This document shows, piece after piece, positions 1 to 4,846 of a DNA stretch of 6,541 bases. Made by a program: the position numbers and the translations under genes. The notes under the pieces were generated by a model. It did no database searches, was not told where the DNA came from, and saw only the letters and a list, made by a program, of their open reading frames with translations. This stretch comes from Lachnospiraceae bacterium. GTDB lineage: Bacteria > Bacillota_A > Clostridia > Lachnospirales > Lachnospiraceae. Every line of letters begins with the position of its first letter. Within the stretch, counting starts at the first letter, position 1. Where the stretch lies: NCBI GenBank assembly GCA_017435025.1, contig JAFSFU010000117.1:1-6541 (forward strand). Reading direction: 5' to 3'.

Positions 1-662
1 ACCGGACAGGAAGCAACCACCTTTTCAAAGTCGTCACAATAATATGTCTTAATAAAGCTTGCACCTAATTCTGCCAGCAAACGGGATGCCGTACTGAAAT
101 AGCGTGGTGTACGCTCCATCTCCTTACCTACGGCAGTTACACCGAGGACCGGAACACCATAACGGTATCCGGCATCGGCTGCGCGGCATAAAGTTTCCAG
201 AGAATCCCTTTCACCGGCACCGCCTACGAAACACTGGATCGCCAATGCTGACGCGTTCATTCTTAATGCATCCTCCATATCGCAGCCAAGACCGGAACCA
301 ACGGTCATGTCATCGAAGAATACAGACATATCATGGGTAGCTCTTAAACATACAGCCTTATTCAGAGTCGGAGGGATACATGCACGAATTGCACCTCTGG
401 TACCCATCAGTACATCTGCATGTTCACAAAGCGGTGCGATCGTCACATCCAGGCGCTCCAATCCCGCTGTAGGTCCCATAATATAACCATGGTCAAATGC
501 CAGCATCACCGTATTTCCGGATTTTGGATCAAACAGACGGCTCAATCTGTTTTTCATTCCCCAATCCGTATTTCCAAGACCTTTTGCAAAAAATCCTGTA
601 TCCTGTACCGGCGTATCAAGGAAATAGTTTTTCGCGTCTTTGTTTCCTACTGCGTCTGCCAT
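1..662 (-). CDS. lsrF: LsrF-like class I aldolase/thiolase, C-terminus cut by window edge
   Basis: I translated 220 residues from the minus strand; the left edge cuts the gene and, against about 290 residues for E. coli LsrF, some 70 are missing. The protein resembles LsrF (3-hydroxy-5-phosphonooxypentane-2,4-dione thiolase, a cytosolic DeoC/LacD-type TIM barrel) along its whole visible length. Matching blocks include DWGM..RLSRLF (residues 33-44), TVMLAFDHGY (51-60), GPTAGLER (63-70), APLCEHADVLMGTRG (76-90) and ELGASFIKTYY (198-208). Lys205 in IKTYY aligns with the Schiff-base lysine of this family, and Asp57 lies in the conserved FDHG. The start is supported by AAGGAG 8 nt upstream, which forms the last two sense codons of dhaK. 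Only 5 bp separate it from the dhaK stop, so it is the third gene of the dhaL operon. LsrF cleaves the phosphorylated AI-2 intermediate; here the substrate may be another ketose phosphate or diketone phosphate. Family confident, substrate uncertain. Confidence 0.9.
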   Translation of the reverse strand, partial: MADAVGNKDAKNYFLDTPVQDTGFFAKGLGNTDWGMKNRLSRLFDPKSGNTVMLAFDHGYIMGPTAGLERLDVTIAPLCEHADVLMGTRGAIRACIPPTLNKAVCLRATHDMSVFFDDMTVGSGLGCDMEDALRMNASALAIQCFVGGAGERDSLETLCRAADAGYRYGVPVLGVTAVGKEMERTPRYFSTASRLLAELGASFIKTYYCDDFEKVVASCP

Positions 663-667
663 AATTT

Positions 668-1666
668 TTACTCCTTAAAGAATACAGGTGTATGAGCCGG
701 TGTATTCCAGAGTGCTTCGATCTCATCGTCCCATTTAGCAATGTTCATCTGGAAACCGCCTGCCTCCTGAACAGTCAGGATCTCACCTACCATGTTGCCA
801 ACAACTTTTACGCCCTGTGCCTCCAGATACTCAACTGCATCTTTGTAAAGAACCAGCATTTCCATCATGGTAGTTGCACCACAGCCGTTGATCATGACAA
901 ATGCCTTATCGCCGGATGTTAAACCGATCTTTTCAGATAACGGTTTTGCAATGGTAGCGATTGTTTCTTTGGAGCTTAACATCGGAACACGCACTCCGCC
1001 GCCTTCACCGTGCTGGCCTGCACCGATCTCCATCAGATCTGTCTCACCAAGATCACCGAAAGACATGCCGTTCTGCGGATGAGTTGCATCTGTTACCTTT
1101 ACGGTTACGGATGCCATATTATCTGCATATCTCTGAGCAATATCAGCAACCTCATCCAGAGTCTTTCCTGCTGCCGCAGCCGCAGCTGCCACATGATACA
1201 TTGCTACAGCACCTGCAAGACCACGCTGGTTATCTTCACCGTTCGGATCATACTGGATCTCTTCACCGGTAATCACCTGACGAACATTCATACCGGCTTT
1301 TTTCGCCATCTTCATTGCCTGTTTTCCTGCCAGCTGATCGCCTGCATAATTCAGAGTAAGGAGTAATACGCCGTGGCCCTTATCTGCTTTCTGCATCGCC
1401 TCAAATACCAGCTGTCCGGACGGAGCCGCAAAAATATCACCTACTACCTGGATATCCAGCATACCTTTACCAACGAAACCAGCCTGTGCCGGCTCATGTC
1501 CGGAACCGCCGTATGTTACCACTGTAACACGGTCCGCATTCTCAAGGTCTTTGCTGATGACCATATGTCCGTCCACATCAAGAATATCACCAAAAGCCAA
1601 TCCAAGACCGGCAATCAGCTCATCTGTAACTGTTTCCGCGCTGTTAATAAACTTTTTCATCTTCAT
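668..1666 (-). CDS. dhaK: Dihydroxyacetone kinase-type subunit DhaK (DAK1 domain)
   Basis: This 332-residue cytosolic protein is a full DAK1 domain, the ketose-binding subunit of two-part dihydroxyacetone-type kinases. GGSGHEP carries His57, NYAGD carries Asp110, and GAGQHGEGG carries His219, matching E. coli DhaK His56, Asp109 and His218; the last binds the ketone carbonyl as a hemiaminal. The end WNTPAHTPVF resembles the family's WDAPVHTP. It is about 24 residues shorter than E. coli DhaK, mainly by loss of a loop after His219. The usual GGGSGHEP is YGGSGHEP here. An Ala-rich helix (seven Ala, 160-166) is present. AAGGAGG lies 10 nt before the first ATG, which favours it over the ATG two codons later. 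It follows dhaL by 19 bp and precedes the LsrF-like gene by 5 bp. No DhaM phosphodonor is in view, so it could be ATP-dependent or use a distant DhaM. Substrate could be dihydroxyacetone, a tetrulose, a branched ketose or an AI-2-like compound. Confidence 0.92.
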   Translation of the reverse strand: MKMKKFINSAETVTDELIAGLGLAFGDILDVDGHMVISKDLENADRVTVVTYGGSGHEPAQAGFVGKGMLDIQVVGDIFAAPSGQLVFEAMQKADKGHGVLLLTLNYAGDQLAGKQAMKMAKKAGMNVRQVITGEEIQYDPNGEDNQRGLAGAVAMYHVAAAAAAAGKTLDEVADIAQRYADNMASVTVKVTDATHPQNGMSFGDLGETDLMEIGAGQHGEGGGVRVPMLSSKETIATIAKPLSEKIGLTSGDKAFVMINGCGATTMMEMLVLYKDAVEYLEAQGVKVVGNMVGEILTVQEAGGFQMNIAKWDDEIEALWNTPAHTPVFFKE

Positions 1667-1685
1667 AGGTATATATCCTCCTTAA

Positions 1686-2297
1686 TTAATTCTCTGCTAA
1701 TCCTTTAAAGAAATATGCCATGGACATGGCTCCGGCATCCGGGGTTCCGATGGTCTTTGCACCGTAACTTTTTGCACGGCCAAATTTTGATGCAAAGTTT
1801 TTACTGTTTTCGGCTCCCTTTTCTGCTGCTTCTGCTGCCACGCAGAAAAATTCATTCACGTCGCTGCCTTCATAAGCTTCCATTGCTTCCGTAGCCGGGA
1901 TCAATGTGTCCATCAATGTCTTATCGCCGACTTTGGCACCGGACATATCATCCAGTTCTTCAAAGGCTCTTGCAAACATTGCCTTTAATTCCGTCACATC
2001 CATTTCATCGCTCTCCGGAGCACCTTCCTGCATACCGTCAAGCCATGTATTCCACAACGGAACCGCACTGCCGCCGTTGAGGCGCATAACTGCCATTGCC
2101 GCATCATCTAACATCTCTTTGATATTGCCGTCTGCTGCATCCATTGCACTTTCGATCGTATTGCAGATTTTCACCATGGTAAAACCATGATCCGCATCAC
2201 CGAACTGTGCATCGATCTCCGTAAGTTCCGCTTCTGCTGCGCAAACACATTTGCACGCATGCTTGAATCGCTGAATCAATTCAACTTTTGTAATCAT
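1686..2297 (-). CDS. dhaL: Dihydroxyacetone kinase-type subunit DhaL (DAK2 domain)
   Basis: This 203-residue protein is a DAK2 domain, the nucleotide-binding subunit that passes phosphate to the ketose held by DhaK. IDAQFGDADHG carries Asp29, Asp34 and Asp36, matching the Mg-ADP ligands of E. coli DhaL (Asp30/35/37). GDKTLMDTLIPA (124-135) and the C-terminal GRAKSYG..TIGTPDAGAMS block match the family's GDKTM.DVW.P and GRASYLGERSIG..DPGATS. The nucleotide loop is altered: the family's GGASGPLFGT reads GGSAVPLWNT (75-84), so the usual Ser-Gly is Ala-Val. Length is near the usual 210. AAAGGAG lies a few bases before the ATG. It is first in the operon, ahead of dhaK, whereas classical operons run dhaK-dhaL-dhaM. 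Its promoter and leader carry two copies of a 14-bp candidate operator, suggesting control by the SorC-type regulator encoded just upstream. Family confident; true phosphodonor unknown. Confidence 0.92.
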   Translation of the reverse strand: MITKVELIQRFKHACKCVCAAEAELTEIDAQFGDADHGFTMVKICNTIESAMDAADGNIKEMLDDAAMAVMRLNGGSAVPLWNTWLDGMQEGAPESDEMDVTELKAMFARAFEELDDMSGAKVGDKTLMDTLIPATEAMEAYEGSDVNEFFCVAAEAAEKGAENSKNFASKFGRAKSYGAKTIGTPDAGAMSMAYFFKGLAEN

Positions 2298-2310
2298 CGC
2301 TTCTCCTTTC

Positions 2311-2324
2311 TTGACATTTGTTAA
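2311..2324 (+). promoter_or_regulatory. Candidate operator copy in dhaL leader
   Basis: TTGACATTTGTTAA fits the 14-bp quasi-palindrome TTnACATTTGTnAA exactly. It lies in the predicted 5' leader of the operon, roughly 20-33 nt past the predicted start of transcription and just before the dhaL ribosome binding site. Its centre is 43 bp from the promoter copy, close to four helical turns, which would place the two on a similar DNA face. Binding by the SorC-type regulator is inferred. Confidence 0.55.
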
Positions 2325-2350
2325 TTTTAAACGTCCATTTTTCTACTTAA

Positions 2351-2379
2351 AGTTTAACAAATGTTTAATTTCAAGTCAA
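2351..2379 (-). promoter_or_regulatory. Predicted sigma-A promoter of dhaL-dhaK-lsrF operon
   Basis: On the minus strand a -35 box TTGACT (2374-2379) and a -10 box TAAACT (2351-2356) are separated by 17 bp. The -10 matches TATAAT at four of six positions, so this is weaker than the other promoters in the window. Transcription would start near 2344, giving a leader of roughly 47 nt. A candidate operator copy fills much of the spacer, so a bound repressor would block polymerase. Confidence 0.55.
2354..2367 (-). promoter_or_regulatory. Candidate operator copy inside dhaL promoter spacer
   Basis: On the minus strand TAAACATTTGTTAA fits TTnACATTTGTnAA with one mismatch. Eleven bases here (TTAACAAATGT on plus, 2354-2364) are the exact reverse complement of ACATTTGTTAA at 2314-2324. 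It sits between the -35 and -10 boxes of the operon promoter and overlaps the -10, a typical repressor position. Confidence 0.6.
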
Positions 2380-2430
2380 TTATTTTTGACGTTTTTCAAT
2401 GATTATTCCCTGATTTTTAAGTGTTTTTCC

Positions 2431-2469
2431 AAAAAAAAACCGACCGGAACTTCATCAGTCCCGATCGGT
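2431..2469 (-). terminator. Rho-independent terminator of the SorC-type regulator gene
   Basis: In the minus-strand RNA the arms at 2458-2469 and 2439-2450 form a continuous 12-bp stem (two G-U pairs) around a 7-nt loop, followed by a run of nine U. The hairpin begins 11 nt after the regulator stop codon. On the plus strand the same stem has two mismatches and no long T run, so it serves minus-strand transcription. It separates the regulator transcript from the dhaL operon promoter. Confidence 0.92.
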
Positions 2470-2477
2470 CTATCTTT

Positions 2478-2491
2478 TTATCATTTGTTAA
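2478..2491 (+). promoter_or_regulatory. Candidate fourth operator copy at regulator stop codon
   Basis: TTATCATTTGTTAA fits TTnACATTTGTnAA with one mismatch and shares the ten bases CATTTGTTAA with the leader copy. It covers the final codons and stop of the regulator gene, about 124 bp upstream of the operon promoter copy. It could be an auxiliary site for a looping repressor. Because it overlaps coding sequence for Asn-Lys-stop it may instead be coincidence, hence the lower confidence. Confidence 0.35.
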
Positions 2492-3422
2492 ATTCTGTTA
2501 GTTTTTTCGCTACTGAAAACGGAAGGATCAGCGTATCGATCACACCTGTTCGCAGCGCGCCGGCTACCGCCTCCGCTTTGACCTGATCTGAGCAAACAGC
2601 CGTCACATGCACCTGCTTTAGCTGTTCCATCGACACCTGCGCCACACTGTCTTCTTTCGGGCTGATCACACGGCCATCCTTATCGTAATAATGGGCCAGG
2701 ATACGGCCGACGGCACGTTCTTTCGTCAGCTTGTCTCCATAAATCGTCTTTACACCCATATCCGGATAGGACGGATAGTTGGAGATCGAGATCACCGCCT
2801 GTTCCATCTCCGACCACATATTGCAGATCAAACCGTAAGGCTCTGTTTTCTTTACAAACTCCAGTTCCGCATTGGTATCGAACAGGGCCGGAACATATAA
2901 AAAGTTTGCAGTCTTACCTGTTTTTAATGCCAGGATCCGGACGATCTCATTGGTATGGTAACCGCGGATAACAGACGAGATACCTCCGGTCAGCGGGAAA
3001 ATACAGCCCTTATTCCGCTTTTCATCATCCATTGTTTCTGCCAGATCTGCCATCTTTCCCATCATGGAACCCCAGCCGATACCAACATTTTTATTGGCAT
3101 TCTTTTTGTGGAAACAATAGAAAAAGGCCTCGTTTGCTACTGTTTTATTGGTTTCACCGGCATTATTTCCATCGGATACGAGAATCACATGATTGATAGG
3201 GAAACGATCCTTTAAACACTTGGTCATCTTTTCACGGTTAAACCCAATATCATTGATCGTGATCTTCACAATACCGCACGTCTTTGCCTCTGTAAGCAGC
3301 AGGCTTACCAACGGGCGTGAAATGCCCACTTCTTTCGCAATCTGGCTCTGATTCATATCCTGCTCATAATACATGCGGGCAACCGCGATCATGCGTTCAA
3401 TTTTTTGCTCTGCCGGTATCAT
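2481..3422 (-). CDS. SorC/LsrR-type sugar-phosphate-responsive transcriptional regulator
   Basis: This 313-residue protein has the two-part layout of the SorC family (LsrR, DeoR of Bacillus, CggR). An N-terminal helix-turn-helix lies at about 22-46 (MNQSQIAKEVGISRPLVSLL). The rest is a sugar-phosphate-binding domain with typical landmarks: VGIGWGS (113-119), FPLTGGISS (142-150), YVPALFD (177-183), VGRILAHYYDKDGRVI (239-254), and near the C-terminus KAEAVAGALRTGVIDTLIL. Family members usually act as tetramers and bind or release DNA in response to a phosphorylated sugar. The start is supported by TGGAGG six nt before the ATG. It has its own near-consensus promoter and terminator and lies immediately upstream of the dhaL operon, its probable target. 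A candidate operator overlaps its own -35 box, implying autoregulation. The nearest functional analogue is LsrR because of the LsrF-like gene downstream, but the effector is not readable from sequence. Confidence 0.9.
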   Translation of the reverse strand: MIPAEQKIERMIAVARMYYEQDMNQSQIAKEVGISRPLVSLLLTEAKTCGIVKITINDIGFNREKMTKCLKDRFPINHVILVSDGNNAGETNKTVANEAFFYCFHKKNANKNVGIGWGSMMGKMADLAETMDDEKRNKGCIFPLTGGISSVIRGYHTNEIVRILALKTGKTANFLYVPALFDTNAELEFVKKTEPYGLICNMWSEMEQAVISISNYPSYPDMGVKTIYGDKLTKERAVGRILAHYYDKDGRVISPKEDSVAQVSMEQLKQVHVTAVCSDQVKAEAVAGALRTGVIDTLILPFSVAKKLTEFNK

Positions 3423-3454
3423 AGACTGCCTCCAAAGGTTTCGTATTCTTACCT

Positions 3455-3483
3455 ATCATACCTGTTTATTTAACATTTGTCAA
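3455..3483 (-). promoter_or_regulatory. Near-consensus sigma-A promoter of the regulator gene
   Basis: On the minus strand a perfect -35 box TTGACA (3478-3483) and a -10 box TATGAT (3455-3460) are separated by 17 bp. Transcription would start near 3448, leaving a short leader before the regulator ATG at 3422. The -35 box lies in the last codons of the upstream small gene. It is entirely overlapped by a candidate operator, so such a strong promoter would be expected to be tightly repressed. Confidence 0.85.
3470..3483 (+). promoter_or_regulatory. Candidate operator copy on the regulator's -35 box
   Basis: TTAACATTTGTCAA fits TTnACATTTGTnAA exactly. It is also the left part of a cleaner palindrome, CATTTGT-CA-ACAAATG (3474-3489), so two overlapping symmetric arrangements are possible. 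The whole -35 box of the regulator promoter lies inside it, which points to negative autoregulation. Confidence 0.6.
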
Positions 3484-3889
3484 CAAATGCAAAGTACTGC
3501 TTGATTTCCTCCACATCCTGCGTCTGAATCTTTTTCTCTTTTACCTCAAGCAAAAATCCCAGAGAACCACCTACTGTATAAGAACTAACCAGCAATTCTT
3601 TTCCGCCACGGAAAGAGAAATACAGATCAAAGGACCAATCCTCCTCATCTTCTTCGCTGTCATCAAAATATGGTGTGATGGAATCCAGTTCTTCCGCTTT
3701 ACGGTCGGTGTTGATATCCCAAAGGCAGAAATCCTCTCCAACAAAATAATGGAACGCCTTATCAAAGGTATTTACATCCTCGGATGCAAATAAACGATTT
3801 TCATCATTTTTCCACACGAATCCCCAGCTTTCACGAGCATGTTTTCGGAGTTCATGCAGGCGATCTACCACTTCTTTCTTACTGTTCAT
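3470..3889 (-). CDS. Small acidic protein of unknown function
   Basis: This is a 139-residue soluble protein with no signal peptide or membrane segment, and I do not recognise the family. It opens with a charged helix-like stretch (KKEVVDRLHELRKHARESW, 4-22). A very acidic segment DDSEEDEEDW follows around the middle, then a strand-rich part (FDLYFSFRGGKELLVSSYT), and it ends FAFVDKC. An in-frame ATG exists 21 codons upstream, but TAGGAGG six nt before the chosen ATG makes this start far more likely; the longer version would also translate through a hairpin. It lies 77 bp after the SDR stop with no convincing terminator between, so the two are probably co-transcribed. Its 3' end carries the regulator's promoter. 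No link to the kinase-aldolase operon beyond position can be shown. Confidence 0.8.
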   Translation of the reverse strand: MNSKKEVVDRLHELRKHARESWGFVWKNDENRLFASEDVNTFDKAFHYFVGEDFCLWDINTDRKAEELDSITPYFDDSEEDEEDWSFDLYFSFRGGKELLVSSYTVGGSLGFLLEVKEKKIQTQDVEEIKQYFAFVDKC

Positions 3890-3912
3890 AACAAACCTCC
3901 TATCATAAAGTA

Positions 3913-3937
3913 TGCCAGCAGGAGTGACCTGCTGGCA
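3913..3937 (-). other. Perfect hairpin between SDR gene and small acidic gene
   Basis: The nine-base arms GCCAGCAGG and CCTGCTGGC are perfect inverted repeats around a 5-nt loop, extended by one A-T pair. No U run follows on either strand, so this is not a classical terminator. It ends 12 nt before the AGGAGG of the downstream gene. Possible roles are weak termination, 3'-end stabilisation of the SDR mRNA or an RNA-processing site; none can be chosen from sequence. Confidence 0.6.
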
Positions 3938-3966
3938 AAACATTGATGTCATTCATAATCATCCGA

Positions 3967-4728
3967 TTACGGAGCGATGGAATAAGCACCGTCCAGTAAC
4001 AGACACTGACCGGAATAGTAACAGGAATCCGGACCTGCTAAGAATGCGATTACCGGTGCGATATCGTTTTCTGCATCACCGAGGCGACGCATCGGCTGCT
4101 GCATAAGGATCGCATTGTATTTCTCCGGGAACTTCTTAGCCCACTCTTTTGCTGCTGGAGACTCTGCACCCGGAAGTACACAGTTTACACAGATGCCATA
4201 CTGACCCCATTCTTTTGCTGCAATCTTTGTAAGACCGCGGATCGCTTCTTTATTGGAACCGTAAGCGCAGTTACCGGCATAACCGAACATACCGGTTGCA
4301 GATGCAAAGTTGATCACACGACCTTCGCCCTGTTCTTTCATATATGGGAAGCATTCCTGCATGAAGTTCAGGGAACCGATGGTTCCGGTGGACCATGCAA
4401 GGTACATTAAATCATAAGTAACTTCTTCAACCGGCATGGACTTAGCAACTGCCTGTGCGTTATTTACTACAACGTCAACCGTACCATAAGTCTCTACTGT
4501 CTTGGCAACTACCTCTTTTACGCGCTCGCGGTTCGCAGAGTCACATGTCATAGCAAACGCTTCGCCGCCTGCTGCCTTGATCTCAGCCACTGTCTCTTCG
4601 ATCGGCTCCGGTCTTCTACCTGTACAAACTACCTTTACACCTCTTTTTGCAAGACAAAGAGCAATACCTTTACCAATACCCTGACCTGCGCCTGTAACGA
4701 TAGCAACTTTCTCATTTAACTGTTTCAT
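3967..4728 (-). CDS. Short-chain dehydrogenase/reductase with atypical motifs
   Basis: This 253-residue protein is a classical-length SDR: a cytosolic NAD(P)-dependent oxidoreductase acting on an alcohol or carbonyl. The Rossmann motif TGAGQGIG is at 12-19. Arg38-Arg39 after the second strand suggest NADP(H) preference. The catalytic Ser143, Tyr156 and Lys160 (YGSNK) are in place, and a normal end (LLLDGAYSIAP) is present. Two things are odd. The family's NNAG reads NNAQ (89-92). The segment that normally holds the tetrad Asn (VNLKG-like) reads TGTIG (114-118), with Gly115 at the expected Asn position by my alignment. AAGGGAG lies 9 nt before the ATG. The gene has its own strong promoter and probably forms a short transcript with the small acidic gene. 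It might act on a polyol or ketose feeding the nearby kinase-aldolase operon, but it lacks that operon's operator motif. Substrate unknown. Confidence 0.88.
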   Translation of the reverse strand: MKQLNEKVAIVTGAGQGIGKGIALCLAKRGVKVVCTGRRPEPIEETVAEIKAAGGEAFAMTCDSANRERVKEVVAKTVETYGTVDVVVNNAQAVAKSMPVEEVTYDLMYLAWSTGTIGSLNFMQECFPYMKEQGEGRVINFASATGMFGYAGNCAYGSNKEAIRGLTKIAAKEWGQYGICVNCVLPGAESPAAKEWAKKFPEKYNAILMQQPMRRLGDAENDIAPVIAFLAGPDSCYYSGQCLLLDGAYSIAP

Positions 4729-4762
4729 AAATATATACTCCCTTCAGTTATTCCCTTTTCAT

Positions 4763-4789
4763 AGGTATATCATACACGATTGATAACCT
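4763..4789. promoter_or_regulatory. Imperfect inverted repeat over the SDR promoter
   Basis: On the plus strand AGGTATATCA (4763-4772) faces TGATAACCT (4781-4789), the latter being the reverse complement of AGGTTATCA, which is the first arm with one base deleted. The repeat spans the -10 box and most of the spacer of the SDR promoter, where a repressor would act. It is unrelated to the ACATTTGT motif near dhaL, so another regulator would be involved. The one-base length difference makes this tentative. Confidence 0.3.
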
Positions 4790-4797
4790 TTTGACAA
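4769..4797 (-). promoter_or_regulatory. Near-consensus sigma-A promoter of the SDR gene
   Basis: On the minus strand -35 TTGTCA (4792-4797) and -10 TATGAT (4769-4774) are separated by 17 bp, each one base from consensus. Transcription would start near 4762, about 34 nt before the SDR ATG. It lies 50 bp past the stop of the AAA+ gene, so the SDR does not depend on read-through. Confidence 0.85.
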
Positions 4798-4846
4798 GTG
4801 GAAATGATATTTTTTTCACAATTTCCTTTGCCGTGTTACCAAGGAA

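Noticed and set aside
2386..2400. A CcpA (cre) site upstream of the dhaL promoter, from TTGAAAAACGTCAA on the minus strand
   Set aside because: The spacing between TGNAAN and CG is one base too long and symmetry is poor.
104..2586. Plus-strand open frames, several longer than 90 codons, opposite the operon
   Set aside because: They lie antisense to clearly recognisable proteins, show no family resemblance and lack ribosome binding sites; they are shadows of the minus-strand genes.
3890..3952. Upstream start adding 21 residues to the small acidic protein
   Set aside because: The added part reads through a perfect hairpin and lacks a ribosome binding site, while the internal ATG has AGGAGG six bases before it.
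4748..4762. Four-codon upstream reading frame (M-K-R-E-stop) in the SDR leader
   Set aside because: Its ATG falls on the predicted transcription start and has no ribosome binding site; likely chance.
4799..4846. Inverted repeats TTCCTT/AAGGAA and GGAAAT/ATTTCC after the AAA+ stop as a terminator
   Set aside because: Stems are six bases with long loops, and on the minus strand they are followed by A-rich, not U-rich, sequence. No convincing terminator for the AAA+ gene is seen.
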